A program made the position numbers and the translations under genes. A stretch of DNA of 64,000 nucleotides, from NCBI RefSeq assembly GCF_002871945.2, contig NZ_CP126963.1, forward strand, positions 248,001-312,000, read 5' to 3'. Below, piece by piece: positions 8,427-18,141 of this stretch (position 1 is the stretch's first letter; each line of letters opens with the position of its first letter). Source of the DNA: Gleimia hominis (lineage in GTDB: Bacteria; Actinomycetota; Actinomycetes; Actinomycetales; Actinomycetaceae). Below the pieces are notes generated by a model. It did not search any database. It was not told where the DNA came from and saw nothing but the letters and a program-made list of their open reading frames with translations.

Positions 8427-8990
8427 ATGAGCACATTACAGATTTCAACACAGTTAGCTGATATCACTACTTTGACTGTTGACGCGATTGTTAATGCCGC
8501 GAACTCCAGTTTGCTTGGGGGCGGGGGTGTGGATGGAGCGATTCATCGCGCCGCCGGCCCCAAACTACTTGAAGCTTGTAAGCAACTTCGTGCCACATCC
8601 CTCCCAGATGGCCTGCCGGTGGGGCAGGCCGTGGCGACCAGCGGGTTTAACTTGCCGGCCCGCTGGGTGATCCACACGGTTGGGCCCAATAAACGCGCCG
8701 GCCAAACTGACCCGCAGCTGCTGCGCAACGCGTTCACAAACAGCCTTAACGTAGCCACTGAGCTCGGTGCCCGCACTGTCGCGTTCCCCGCCATTTCCGG
8801 TGGTGTTTACGGGTGGGATATGCCTGAGGTCGCCCACCATGCCATAAGCGCTATGCGCGCGTGGAAACCCGAAGAACGCTACACCACCGCAGAAGAGACC
8901 CCAGTTACGGAAGAGCCACAAGAAATCACATTCGCACTATTCAGTGAAGACGCGAAACAAATCTTCGACCAAGAACTCTCCCGCTCCTAG
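8427..8990 (+). CDS. Macrodomain protein, likely O-acetyl-ADP-ribose deacetylase / ADP-ribosyl hydrolase
   Basis: 187 residues, one macrodomain of the MacroD/YmdB type. The adenine-side motif VDAIVNAANSSLLGGGGVDGAIHRAAGP holds the catalytic-loop Asn and the Gly stretch; the distal loop FPAISGGVYGW binds the diphosphate. These enzymes remove acetyl from O-acetyl-ADP-ribose or ADP-ribose from acidic side chains in the cytoplasm. The last 35 residues (after MRAWKPEE) are Glu/Thr-rich and then resemble the normal terminal beta strand and helix (ITFALFSEDAKQIFDQEL). No toxin or sirtuin gene is adjacent, so a general metabolite-repair role is more likely than a toxin-antitoxin role. Confidence 0.9.
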   Translation: MSTLQISTQLADITTLTVDAIVNAANSSLLGGGGVDGAIHRAAGPKLLEACKQLRATSLPDGLPVGQAVATSGFNLPARWVIHTVGPNKRAGQTDPQLLRNAFTNSLNVATELGARTVAFPAISGGVYGWDMPEVAHHAISAMRAWKPEERYTTAEETPVTEEPQEITFALFSEDAKQIFDQELSRS

Positions 8991-9039
8991 CCCCACGGCC
9001 TCAGGTGATCCGTAATCGCCCCAGTCAAGACTGAGTCAG

Positions 9040-10158
9040 TTAAACGGGACTAACCCCCAGATTACGGCCGGCAAGTCCGCGGGCGCGCTTACCCAGCGCG
9101 GTTGCGACCTCGCCCAGAGCTTCAGCAGCCGGCCCGGATTCCAGAGCCACGGGCTTACCAGCGTCGCCGCCCTCACGCAAAGCAACATCCAATGGAACTT
9201 GCGCTAATAAAGGCACTTGGTAACCGAGCTGCGCGCTCAACCTGTCCGCCACGGTTTGGCCCCCGCCCTCACCGAAAATGTTCAAACGCGAACCATCATC
9301 TTGTGGCAGGTACGACATGTTCTCAACCACGCCAATTACCCGCTGGTTCGTCTGCTGTGCAATGGAACCAGCCCGCTCCGCCACTTCCGCAGCGGCGATC
9401 TGCGGGGTGGTGACCACCAGAATCTCCGAGTTCGGTAGCAGCTGCGGAATCGAAATCGCTACGTCACCTGTGCCCGGCGGCAAGTCCAGCAAAAGCACAT
9501 CTAGGTCACCCCAGAACACGTCCGCCAAGAACTGTTGAATCGCCCGGTGCAGCATCGGGCCACGCCACACTACTGCCTGGCCGTCCGGCACGAACATGCC
9601 GATCGAAATAACTTTCACCTCGTGCGCAATCGGGGGGATGATCATCCCGTCAATAACAGTTGGTTCGTGTTCAACCCCCATCATGCGGGGGATGGAGAAG
9701 CCGTAAATATCCGCATCCACAACCCCAACCTTCAGACCCTGCTTCGCCATCGCAGCCGCCAGGTTAGCTGTCATTGAAGACTTCCCAACCCCACCTTTGC
9801 CGGATGTCACGGCGATCACGCGGGTTAGGGAACCGGGTTTCGCAAACGGAATCTCACGCTCGGTAACCCCACCGTTCAACTGCTCCCGCAGGGCCTTGCG
9901 CTGCTCCTCATTCATCGCACCCAAGTTGATGGTGACGGATTCAATCCCATCTTCCTTCAGCAGACGCTGTTCCACGTCGTTATTAATCGTGTCCTTGAGG
10001 GGACAGCCCGCGACGGTGAGGAGGATTCCCACGGTCACATGGGTGCCGTCAATTTCGACGGAATCAACCATGTTTAGTTCCGTGATGGGCCGGCGAATTT
10101 CCGGATCTATGACGTCCTCTAACGCTTTACGTACAGACTCTTCGGTGACAACACTCAT
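9040..10158 (-). CDS. mrp: Mrp/ApbC-type P-loop ATPase, iron-sulfur carrier
   Basis: About 372 residues. The N-terminal MIP18-like domain (DUF59, residues 1-95, with DVIDPEIRRPITELNMV) is followed by a deviant Walker A P-loop ATPase (TSGKGGVGKSSMTANLA), the switch motif DLPPGTGDVAIS and FGEGGG. The family assembles or delivers Fe-S clusters in the cytoplasm. The CxxC pair found in many Mrp proteins after VVENMSY is missing here (YLPQDDGSRLNIFG), as in other actinobacterial members, so cluster binding must differ. The start is set at ATG 10158 because a TAGTAT -10-like box lies seven bases upstream; ATG 10167 would overlap that box. Mrp lies near tatB in mycobacteria too. Confidence 0.9.
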   Translation of the reverse strand: MSVVTEESVRKALEDVIDPEIRRPITELNMVDSVEIDGTHVTVGILLTVAGCPLKDTINNDVEQRLLKEDGIESVTINLGAMNEEQRKALREQLNGGVTEREIPFAKPGSLTRVIAVTSGKGGVGKSSMTANLAAAMAKQGLKVGVVDADIYGFSIPRMMGVEHEPTVIDGMIIPPIAHEVKVISIGMFVPDGQAVVWRGPMLHRAIQQFLADVFWGDLDVLLLDLPPGTGDVAISIPQLLPNSEILVVTTPQIAAAEVAERAGSIAQQTNQRVIGVVENMSYLPQDDGSRLNIFGEGGGQTVADRLSAQLGYQVPLLAQVPLDVALREGGDAGKPVALESGPAAEALGEVATALGKRARGLAGRNLGVSPV

Positions 10159-10165
10159 ACACGCC

Positions 10166-10171
10166 ATACTA
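10166..10171 (-). promoter_or_regulatory. Putative -10 box TAGTAT of leaderless mrp
   Basis: On the minus strand TAGTAT is followed by seven bases (GGCGTGT) and then ATG AGT. There is no Shine-Dalgarno sequence. The box overlaps the upstream in-frame ATG at 10167, which argues for the downstream start. Confidence 0.4.
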
Positions 10172-10247
10172 GTAGATGTTGCTGTAACTCTCCCAGTGCG
10201 GCATATAATTTAGGCTCAGGAACGCAGGCGAGAAAGTTAGGGAAGTT

Positions 10248-12194
10248 GTGGAATCGGCTAATGTAGCATCCGTAAAGAAGCGCCGAGTTAAGGGCCTTGA
10301 CGGTTTGCGAACCATTGGTGCGATCGCAGTGCTTGCATACCACTTATCCCCATTTGCTCCCGGAGGTTTCTTGGGGGTCGACGTGTTTTTCGTGCTCTCC
10401 GGGTTCCTGATCACCGCGCTGCTCGTTAAGGAGCATCACAGATCGGGTCGCATCAACCTGTGGAGCTTCTGGCTGCGCCGTATCCGGCGTTTGTTGCCGG
10501 CGTCCGCGTTGATGGCGGTGGTGACGTTAATTGTTGCGGGCACCTTGAGTATGGACCTGCTTGCAGGGATTCTGCCACAGTTCTTGGGGGTAATTACCTT
10601 TTCGTATAACTGGGTGGAGATCGCTCGGGGCGCGTCTTACTTCGACCAGGCGAATCCGCATTTGTGGACTAACGTGTGGTCGCTTGCAGTTGAACAGCAG
10701 TTTTACTTACTTTGGCCCGCGATCGTCCTTCTGGTGATTCTTCTGAGGCGGGGCGTACGCTGGGTAGTTCCCACGGTTTTGGGAGCCCTGTCTGCCGGGT
10801 GGATGGCGTATTTGATTTCCAATGCGGACGATTTTACGCGCGCTTACCAGGGTAGTGATTCGCACGCGTTTTCCCTCATGGTGGGGGCGGCGTTGGCGTT
10901 GGCTACGGCGAATCCGCTGGGGGTGGGCCGGCGTCGGTACCCGTTGGTGCGTGGGGTTGGCGCTTGGCTCGGTTTGATTGGAATCGTGCTGTGCTGCTTG
11001 CACATTCCGGATAGTCAGACGTGGGTGTACCCGTGGGGCACGCTGCTGGCGTGTGTTTGCAGTGCCCTGGTTATTCAGGGGGTGCTTGGGCCGATTGATG
11101 AGCGCTACCCCGCGAAGCTCCTGGTGGGTTTGTTGGAGTGGAAGCCCATTAAGTGGTTCGGCGTGCGTTCGTATGGGGTGTATTTGTGGCATTGGCCGGT
11201 GTGGGTGATTTTGTCGCATGAGTTGCCGCACGTGGATACGCGGATTATTGGTTGCGTTGTGGTGGTTTTGTCTGTTGTGGCTGCGGCTTTGTCTTTCCGG
11301 TTTGTTGAGGAGCCGATGCGGCGCGATGGGATTGGCCACACGTTGCGGCGCTGGTTGGGCTCGTCGTGGGCTTTTATGCGGCCTTCGCGTGGATACAAAC
11401 CCGCGGCAGTGGATTACGTTAAGTTTGTGACCCCACTGGTGGCGGTGATTGCTGTGGTGGGAGCCGTGGTTGGTTTCTTGATTGGGGCGCCAGAAAAAAC
11501 CTCGGCTGAGTTAGCTGTGCAGAAAGGCCAGCAGGCGGTGCACGGCGATGAGTCGCATGGCGGTAAGCAGGGGAATGAACCTCAGGAAAATGGGAAACCC
11601 GGGGCCGGTAAAGACGGTAACGAGCCCGGCGCCGGTAATAGCGATGGTAATAAGGGGGAGTCTGCTGACGGGGAATCTAAGAAGCCCCGTGGGTCTGGGC
11701 ATGCGCCGCAAGTGGTGGGGAAGAATGTGACGGTGATTGGTGATTCCGTTACGCTCGCGGCCGCACCGGCGTTGCAGCAGGCGCTACCGGATGTGAGTGT
11801 GGACGCGGAAGTGTCGCGCGCGATGCCGGCAGGGATTTCTTTGGTTCAGTCTTTAAAGTCTGAGGGTGCGCTGCGGCCTTACGTGGTGTTGTCTTTGGCT
11901 ACGAATTCCGCGGTGTCGGCCGAGCAGTTAGATCAGTTGTATGAGCTGATTGGGAAGGACCATTATTTGGTGCTGGTAACCGCGTTTGGGCCGGAGCGGA
12001 CCACGTGGATTGGGCCGAGTAATGACGTGATGCGCAGCTGGGCTGCGGGTAAAGACCGGGTGCAGGTGGCAGACTGGGCGGCTGCTATTGGAGCACATAC
12101 CGAGAACCTGGCGGGCGACTACGTCCACCCCGATGGTCAAGGCGGGAAATATTATGCGGAAGTAGTGAAAAAAGCGCTGACTTCGTTTAAATAG
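10248..12194 (+). CDS. Membrane acyltransferase (family 3, OafA/YrhL-like) with C-terminal SGNH domain
   Basis: 648 residues. The N-terminal acyltransferase-3 domain (residues about 15-365, some ten helices) starts with KGLDGLRTIGAIAVLAYH, whose His is the proposed catalytic residue, followed by GGFLGVDVFFVLSGFLIT and the RRIRRLLPA motif. One more helix near residue 400 leads into a Gly/Asn/Lys/Glu-rich linker (about 425-485). The extracellular SGNH hydrolase-like domain begins VTVIGDSVT and ends DYVHPDGQGG, giving the Ser and the Asp-His dyad. Such proteins O-acetylate peptidoglycan or surface polysaccharides. The GTG start has TTAGGGAAG upstream. It diverges from mrp over 89 bases. Confidence 0.9.
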   Translation: MESANVASVKKRRVKGLDGLRTIGAIAVLAYHLSPFAPGGFLGVDVFFVLSGFLITALLVKEHHRSGRINLWSFWLRRIRRLLPASALMAVVTLIVAGTLSMDLLAGILPQFLGVITFSYNWVEIARGASYFDQANPHLWTNVWSLAVEQQFYLLWPAIVLLVILLRRGVRWVVPTVLGALSAGWMAYLISNADDFTRAYQGSDSHAFSLMVGAALALATANPLGVGRRRYPLVRGVGAWLGLIGIVLCCLHIPDSQTWVYPWGTLLACVCSALVIQGVLGPIDERYPAKLLVGLLEWKPIKWFGVRSYGVYLWHWPVWVILSHELPHVDTRIIGCVVVVLSVVAAALSFRFVEEPMRRDGIGHTLRRWLGSSWAFMRPSRGYKPAAVDYVKFVTPLVAVIAVVGAVVGFLIGAPEKTSAELAVQKGQQAVHGDESHGGKQGNEPQENGKPGAGKDGNEPGAGNSDGNKGESADGESKKPRGSGHAPQVVGKNVTVIGDSVTLAAAPALQQALPDVSVDAEVSRAMPAGISLVQSLKSEGALRPYVVLSLATNSAVSAEQLDQLYELIGKDHYLVLVTAFGPERTTWIGPSNDVMRSWAAGKDRVQVADWAAAIGAHTENLAGDYVHPDGQGGKYYAEVVKKALTSFK

Positions 12195-12236
12195 TAGGGT
12201 CAGAGGGGCAATTAGTTACCCCAAGGAGATTCGAGC

Positions 12237-13592
12237 GTGAAACGGAAAGCAAACAAACAACACCATCACATTGCAGATCTACATTTTGATACAAAGGATG
12301 GCCGAAAAAGCTTCTGGTCCACAATAATCTCCATCTGGCTAGGCACCACAATGGAGTACGTAGACTTTGCTCTGTACGGGCTTGCCGCGGGCCTTGTTTT
12401 CGGCGACGTATTCTTTCCAGAGCAAACCCCAATAGTCGCCCTTCTTTCCTCGTTCGCCACCTGGGCCGTTGGGTTCATCGCCCGACCAATCGGAGCGATC
12501 GTTCTCGGTAAACTCGGTGACACTCACGGGCGCAAAACGATCCTGATCGTAACAGTAGCTTTAATGGGAATCTCCACAACCTCCATTGGTCTGATCCCGA
12601 GTTACCACAGTATTGGGTTCTGGGCTCCATTGTTGCTGGTGCTTTGTCGATTAGGACAAGGATTTGGCGCGGGGGCAGAACTATCCGGTGGCGCCGTGAT
12701 GCTTGCTGAATCAGCGCCCTCGAAACGACGCGGTTTAGTTACTTCTTTAATCGGTGTCGGGTCCAATAGTGGTACCCTGCTTGCTTCCACCGTGTGGCTG
12801 CTGGTGCTCTTGCTTCCTCACGACCAAATAATGTCGTGGGGGTGGCGCATTCCATTCTTATGCTCATTCTTGGTCGCCTTGCTAGCACTCTTGCTGCGCA
12901 GAACTATGAAAGAAAGCCCAGTTTTCCAAGAGTTTCAAAAAACTAAAGAAAAATGGGTTTCGGAAGCGAAAACTCAAACGGAAACGAATGCCGGTTGGAA
13001 GGCCTTCTTTGTAATGATGGGCCTGCGGATTGGTGAAAATGGGCCCTCGTACATTGCGCAAGGTTTCTTGGTGGGGTATGTGGTGAAGGCTCTATCGATT
13101 GATAAATCGGTACCAACGACCGCTGTGTTCGTAGCATCTATATTGGGCTTCGTAGTGATCCCACTCTCCGGCTGGTTAACAGACAAGTTTGGACGCAGAA
13201 TCGTTTACCGCTATTTCTGCCTAGCACTGGTGCTCTACGGTATACCAGCTTTCTACCTGATGGAATCGCGCAACCCTTGGATTGTAGGCACAGTAATAGT
13301 GGTGGGAATGTGCATCGCGTCGCTTGGTATCTTCGGTGCACAAGCCGCGTACGGCGTGGAACTCTTTGGAGTTCAACACCGCTACTCAAAGATGGCAGTC
13401 GCGAAAGAGCTCGGTTCGATACTCTCTGGTGGAACGGCTCCCATGGTGGCTTCCGCACTGCTCGCCGCCAGCGGATCGTGGATTCCACTTGCTGCTTATT
13501 TTGTCGTTATGGCGGGTATCGGCTTGGCAACAACGTTTGTGGCCCCGGAAACGCGTGGGCGCAACCTGTCGCTGATGGATGACGCGATCTAG
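12237..13592 (+). CDS. MFS transporter, metabolite:H+ symporter (MHS) family
   Basis: 451 residues with twelve predicted helices. The helix 1 sequence TMEYVDFALYGLAAGLVF, the loop GKLGDTHGRKTILIVTVALMG and GQGFGAGAELSGGAVMLAE are the MHS (ShiA/ProP/KgtP-like) signature. The usual substrates of the family are carboxylates, osmolytes or shikimate-like acids. The GTG start is supported by AAGGAG nine bases upstream. It ends 15 bases before a nucleoside hydrolase gene, so the pair probably forms an operon; a nucleoside or related ligand is therefore conceivable, although that would be unusual for MHS proteins. Confidence 0.87.
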   Translation: MKRKANKQHHHIADLHFDTKDGRKSFWSTIISIWLGTTMEYVDFALYGLAAGLVFGDVFFPEQTPIVALLSSFATWAVGFIARPIGAIVLGKLGDTHGRKTILIVTVALMGISTTSIGLIPSYHSIGFWAPLLLVLCRLGQGFGAGAELSGGAVMLAESAPSKRRGLVTSLIGVGSNSGTLLASTVWLLVLLLPHDQIMSWGWRIPFLCSFLVALLALLLRRTMKESPVFQEFQKTKEKWVSEAKTQTETNAGWKAFFVMMGLRIGENGPSYIAQGFLVGYVVKALSIDKSVPTTAVFVASILGFVVIPLSGWLTDKFGRRIVYRYFCLALVLYGIPAFYLMESRNPWIVGTVIVVGMCIASLGIFGAQAAYGVELFGVQHRYSKMAVAKELGSILSGGTAPMVASALLAASGSWIPLAAYFVVMAGIGLATTFVAPETRGRNLSLMDDAI

Positions 13593-13607
13593 AGAGACTG
13601 CAACACC

Positions 13608-14666
13608 ATGCGCGTAATCATTGATTGTGATCCTGGAAATGGCATTCCAGGGGCAAATGTGGACGATGGGTTGGCTCTAACATACGCACTGGCAGCGAAG
13701 GAGCTTGAAGTAGCTGCTATATGGACCGTATTTGGAAACACTTCACCTGAGGAGGGTGCGGCCTCGGCTTCGAAGATAGTCCAAGCATTCGTTCGTAGTT
13801 CGAAACAGGACACTCATATTCCCATACGCGTAGGCTCGAGTTCGCCTTTATCAGGTAACGCCCGCGCATTGAGGGCAAAACTAGATGCGCCAAGCCAGGA
13901 TCCGTCCGTCTGTACACTGTGGGGAATCGATGGTTGCGCCGAACGAAATTGGGATCCACAAACAAACCGCCGTGCTACTGCACTGCAAAACATGGCTGAA
14001 GATCTGCTTTGTGCTCGGGAGCCCACAACCCTTGTGTGTATTGGTCCGCTTACGAATATCGCGAGACTGATTACGAATTACCCGCAAGTAGCAGCAAAAA
14101 TTAAACAAATATCGTTGATGGGTGGCTACTTTAAACAAACTAGTGAGGTCGACACCAATTTTGCGGTTGACCCACGAGCTGCGCAAGTAGTCCTGTCCTC
14201 TAAGATTCCTATCTGGATGATCCCACTGGACGTAACGCGCACAACTTGTTTGACCCTACAGGAGTGGCGTGAAATTAAACAGAGTGCGCATGATCTAACA
14301 GCTTCGAATTTACGCCCAAGACACGATGAGCGCGTCGACTCGCGTGTACCAGTAGCGGGTCATATTGCAGAAAAAATCTCAAAATGGTTGGAGCCTTGGA
14401 TACGGTACAGCGCGCAAACACGGCCAGTGGACGGAATGTGGATTCATGACTTGCTAGCGGTAACGCACCTGGTAAATCCGGATGTACTGGGCTGGAGCGC
14501 AGAACCTTTAGCGGTAAGCGTGCTCCCGAATGGAAAAACAATAATAAGCCCGACTGGTTGTCCCACAAGGATTGCGAAAAGTGCCGATAACCGACTGCTA
14601 GTATCCGACTGGGCACAAACAGTATTCGGATTAAATACTGCGGGCAACAGCCCCGGCTCTTTCTAG
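13608..14666 (+). CDS. Nucleoside hydrolase, IunH superfamily
   Basis: 352 residues. Nucleoside hydrolases cleave the N-glycosidic bond of ribonucleosides to base and ribose. The calcium-binding N-terminus appears as IDCDPGNGIPGANVDDG, the form with a five-residue insertion between DPG and DD that marks one subfamily. Further motifs: GPLTNIARLI near residue 145, MGGYF, the calcium ligands in EVDTNFAVDP, and the catalytic His in WIHDLLAV near residue 283. There is no signal peptide, so it acts in the cytoplasm. It follows the MHS transporter by 15 bases and ends before a strong hairpin. Together with the purine operon at 35.5-39.7 kb it points to nucleoside scavenging. Confidence 0.88.
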   Translation: MRVIIDCDPGNGIPGANVDDGLALTYALAAKELEVAAIWTVFGNTSPEEGAASASKIVQAFVRSSKQDTHIPIRVGSSSPLSGNARALRAKLDAPSQDPSVCTLWGIDGCAERNWDPQTNRRATALQNMAEDLLCAREPTTLVCIGPLTNIARLITNYPQVAAKIKQISLMGGYFKQTSEVDTNFAVDPRAAQVVLSSKIPIWMIPLDVTRTTCLTLQEWREIKQSAHDLTASNLRPRHDERVDSRVPVAGHIAEKISKWLEPWIRYSAQTRPVDGMWIHDLLAVTHLVNPDVLGWSAEPLAVSVLPNGKTIISPTGCPTRIAKSADNRLLVSDWAQTVFGLNTAGNSPGSF

Positions 14667-14717
14667 ATCAAATTATTCTTAGCTGTAAAGATTCAAACGA
14701 AGCTTTCTAAACCCAAC

Positions 14718-14750
14718 GTGGGCTTGCCTGCGTTTAACAGGCAAGCCCAC
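14718..14750. terminator. Bidirectional hairpin terminator
   Basis: A perfect 13-bp stem (GTGGGCTTGCCTG, loop of seven, CAGGCAAGCCCAC) lies between the convergent nucleoside hydrolase and beta-galactosidase genes. A short TGGTTTATAT follows on the plus strand. The position and strength make termination in both directions likely. Confidence 0.8.
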
Positions 14751-14823
14751 TGGTTTATATCACTAGGTCAGCGTCTCCAACTAGTAGGGTGCGACTATTA
14801 CGGCCCATCTAGTAGTAAGACGG

Positions 14824-17800
14824 CTACCGCCTGTCGATTCCTTTGAATGAGAACTTGAAGTCCATTGGGCCAGCTGGGATCCGGTACTGCGGCAGAGTTT
14901 CCGCACCCCACGAGTTATCACCACCCACACCCCGGCGTGCCAACGCTGGGCGGATATGCGTGTACAACGGCTGCGGTAACTCGTTCGGATGCCGCGCCTG
15001 CTCCACCTGGAACGGACCCCACGGCAGCGCCGAGAACTCCATCGGGGTATCGGCCTGCAACCGTACGCCAAACCCGTCCTCAGAAAACACTTCTGCCCAA
15101 CGCACACCCACGTGGTTACCACACTCCTGCGGACGTAAATAACGCGCAAAACCAGACTGCGTATCAGACTCATACACACCCAAACGAGCGCCCAAACACC
15201 GGTCCGAATAAGTCTCATCCGGCCCCGCACCGTAAAAACGGATCTGATCCAAATCCGAATCCACCGTCAGCAACATCCCGAACTCCGGCAAATCCGGTAA
15301 AGAACTGTCGCAATCCAAATGCTCATCCACATGCACCGTGCCATCCAAACCAATGCGGTAACACACCGTGCAAGTCGACTCAGTGGGCGGGGTTGGAATC
15401 CGATAGTCGTAACTAATCACCACAAACTGCCCATCAACGTGCGCTTCAATGTCCATCGACTGGTCTTCCAAACGCGGCCACGCCGACGCCATCGCCCACA
15501 CCGCATCGTCAAACGAAGAATGCCACCCTCGCTCATTAGACGTCGGTGCATGCCAAAAATTCGGTTTCGGCGACGTGCGCAGCAACTCCCGCATAGAACC
15601 CGGCACCTCACCAAACTTATACGACGTCATCCCCTGCGTAGTCCTAGAGAACAACGCGCTAAAACTCGGGCCCGACACCCCAATATTATGAATACCCGTG
15701 ATCACCCGCGGAGCCTCACGCACCTCAAGCCCACAGCTGGCAGGTGCGTCGGCACTTACGCTAGTAATACCGTCAGCGGGCTCGGGTGCACGGTTGCTAA
15801 TAGTAGACACAGCCGCGTCAGTAAGCCCACCAGCACACGCACCGAACGTAGCTGAACGCGAAGTGGGGAACACGGCCTCAAGATTCGCAACCTCAAACCC
15901 CGCCTCCGCATACGCAGTATCGGCCTTCAGCAAAAACGAAACATCCACAATGCACTCGCCCGACACGGTAGTTTCAGGCAATGCGAATGGAAGGGGATAA
16001 CTGCGGGTCTCACCCGGGGAAACAGAAGTATCAACCACCGCGGTCTGCAACGTCGTCCCCTCATCGCGCAAAGTCACCTTACAAATAAACTGCGAACTAT
16101 TCGTAAAGTTATACAAGTTAGAGACCGTGAACGTATCCCGTTCCACAGACCCCGTCAACTTCTGGTAAACAAACTTAGCTTCCTGCACCGGAGGTTTCGG
16201 GCTCCGATCCGCATAAAACAATCCATTGCCGCAAAAGTCCTCATCATTAGGGGCATCGCCATGATCCCCACCGTACGCCATGTACTCGTTGCCATACCGA
16301 TCCACAGCTAACAACGCTTGATCCGCAAAATCCCAAATGAAACCACCCTGAAAACGCGGCAACGAACGCATCAGATCCGTATACAGGTGCACCGCGCCAA
16401 ATGAGTTCCCCATGCAGTGCGCAAACTCGGCCAAAATAAACGGTTTATCTGCATTCTCCTCAACAAACTGCGGAACCTTCGCAGCGGGCATATACATGCG
16501 GCTATGCACATCACTCGTGTCCGGATAGCGATTATCAATCGACGTACCCTCGTAATGCACCGGCCGGTCATCTACCCGGCGTAGATACTGGCCGACCTCA
16601 AAAATATTCTTTCCCCCATACGATTCATTACCGCACGACCACATCACCACGCACGCATGATTCTTATCGCGCTCAAACATGCTCGCCGCCCGGTCCAAAG
16701 TCGCGGCCGACCAATCCTCAGAATCCCCCGGAACCGCATGCGAAACCGGAAGCCGGCGGTACTCTAACATGTCGAACAAACCATGCGTTTCCAGGTTCAC
16801 CTCATCCATCACATAGAACCCATACTCATCCGCCAGCTCGTAGAAGAACGAGTTATTCGGATAGTGGCTCGTGCGAATCGCATTCACCCCCAGGCGCTTC
16901 AATGTCACCAAATCCCGCTGCGTCTGCTCCCTGGTGATCGTGCGCCCATCCAAACAGAACTCGTGCCGGTTCACCCCGTGGAACACAATGCGCTCACCGT
17001 TGATCTTCAACAAACCGTCTTCAATCCCGAACCGGCGCACTCCGACCCGCAAAGGCACTACCTCAACAGGTTCCCCGGCCCGGTCACGCACCAGAAGCGT
17101 GCCTTTGTACAGATGAGGATCTTCCGCGCTCCAAAGCCGTGGGCGCTCCACTTCCAGCTGCAACCGATGGCGCTTACCACGCGCAGGCGTGGCCTCAGTG
17201 CTACTCTCTGGATCGTCTGGGGCGGGTTCACCGCTACTTGTGTGCTCGTTTTTGGCGGCCCCACCTACAGGCTTCGCAGAGAATTCCCCCACGCCATCCA
17301 GGTGGGCAACCACGCTGCCCTCACCAATTACTTCCACATCCAGGGTTACGGTGGCGCGTGCAAAATCCTCACTCAACCGCGTGGAAAGCGCCAGATCATA
17401 AGCGTGGGCACGCGGGTATCTGCGCAAGTTTACGCTGCGGAACAAACCGGAGAACCGGAAGAAATCCTGGTCCTCCAACCACGAACCCGAACACCACTTA
17501 AACACCTGCACCGCAACCCGGTTGCCACGCGGCTTAACTAACTCGGTGACGTCGAACTCGGACGGTGAAAACGAATCCTCCGAATACCCCACGTACTGGC
17601 CATTCAGCCACACCGCGAGCGCACTCTCGGCCCCCTCAAAAGTAATCGTCACCCGCTCACCGGGCCCTACCTGGCTATCTAAATCAAAATCCTTCACGTA
17701 ACACGCAGTCGGATTCGACTCGGTAGGTACCTGCGGCGGGTTCACATCAAACAAGCCATCCCACGGATACTGCTTGTTCGTATACTGCGACTGGTCGTAA

Positions 17801-18057
17801 CCCTGCGTTTGAATATGCCCCGGAACCCGAATCGCATCCCACAATGAAGTGTCGAAAGCTGGTTCTGCGAACCCATCCACAACCTCATGCGGATTCTTTG
17901 CTAAATGGAACTGCCAAGTACCATCCAGGCACTGAACCAAACTGGAATCACCGCGCTCACACTCCCGCGCGGAAGCGTAGAAAGCGTGGTCAGAATGCGG
18001 CCTCATCCTATTTTCAGAAACGAAACGCGGGTTTGCCAGGTTATCAATCGAAAACAC
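14824..18057 (-). CDS. lacZ: Beta-galactosidase, GH2 (LacZ type)
   Basis: 1077 residues, the length of long-chain LacZ proteins. GH2 retaining beta-galactosidases release terminal beta-galactose. The N-terminal jelly-roll domain begins near residue 40; the TIM barrel contains HGVNRHEF, the acid/base Glu in MWSCGNESYGG near residue 478 and the nucleophile Glu in ILAEFAHCMGNS near residue 544; the C-terminal small-chain domain holds ATFGACAGGL-type linker sequence and FYGAGPDETYSDR. A Ser/Glu/Pro-rich insert occurs around residues 270-295. There is no signal peptide, so it is cytoplasmic. It is the last gene of the ABC importer operon on the minus strand (84-base gap), implying galactose-capped oligosaccharides are imported and then trimmed. 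Confidence 0.93.
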   Translation of the reverse strand: MFSIDNLANPRFVSENRMRPHSDHAFYASARECERGDSSLVQCLDGTWQFHLAKNPHEVVDGFAEPAFDTSLWDAIRVPGHIQTQGYDQSQYTNKQYPWDGLFDVNPPQVPTESNPTACYVKDFDLDSQVGPGERVTITFEGAESALAVWLNGQYVGYSEDSFSPSEFDVTELVKPRGNRVAVQVFKWCSGSWLEDQDFFRFSGLFRSVNLRRYPRAHAYDLALSTRLSEDFARATVTLDVEVIGEGSVVAHLDGVGEFSAKPVGGAAKNEHTSSGEPAPDDPESSTEATPARGKRHRLQLEVERPRLWSAEDPHLYKGTLLVRDRAGEPVEVVPLRVGVRRFGIEDGLLKINGERIVFHGVNRHEFCLDGRTITREQTQRDLVTLKRLGVNAIRTSHYPNNSFFYELADEYGFYVMDEVNLETHGLFDMLEYRRLPVSHAVPGDSEDWSAATLDRAASMFERDKNHACVVMWSCGNESYGGKNIFEVGQYLRRVDDRPVHYEGTSIDNRYPDTSDVHSRMYMPAAKVPQFVEENADKPFILAEFAHCMGNSFGAVHLYTDLMRSLPRFQGGFIWDFADQALLAVDRYGNEYMAYGGDHGDAPNDEDFCGNGLFYADRSPKPPVQEAKFVYQKLTGSVERDTFTVSNLYNFTNSSQFICKVTLRDEGTTLQTAVVDTSVSPGETRSYPLPFALPETTVSGECIVDVSFLLKADTAYAEAGFEVANLEAVFPTSRSATFGACAGGLTDAAVSTISNRAPEPADGITSVSADAPASCGLEVREAPRVITGIHNIGVSGPSFSALFSRTTQGMTSYKFGEVPGSMRELLRTSPKPNFWHAPTSNERGWHSSFDDAVWAMASAWPRLEDQSMDIEAHVDGQFVVISYDYRIPTPPTESTCTVCYRIGLDGTVHVDEHLDCDSSLPDLPEFGMLLTVDSDLDQIRFYGAGPDETYSDRCLGARLGVYESDTQSGFARYLRPQECGNHVGVRWAEVFSEDGFGVRLQADTPMEFSALPWGPFQVEQARHPNELPQPLYTHIRPALARRGVGGDNSWGAETLPQYRIPAGPMDFKFSFKGIDRR

Positions 18058-18141
18058 GAGGGTCCTTCCGAACTAGAGGGAACTTGCTACGGCCAGAGGA
18101 AACCGACGCGTGTCAGAGGGGAACTGGCCAGAAACGTGGCG

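Noticed and set aside
8427..8990. Macrodomain gene as antitoxin of a DarTG-like pair
   Set aside because: No DarT-like ADP-ribosyltransferase gene is adjacent; the neighbours are a DUF5067 protein and mrp.
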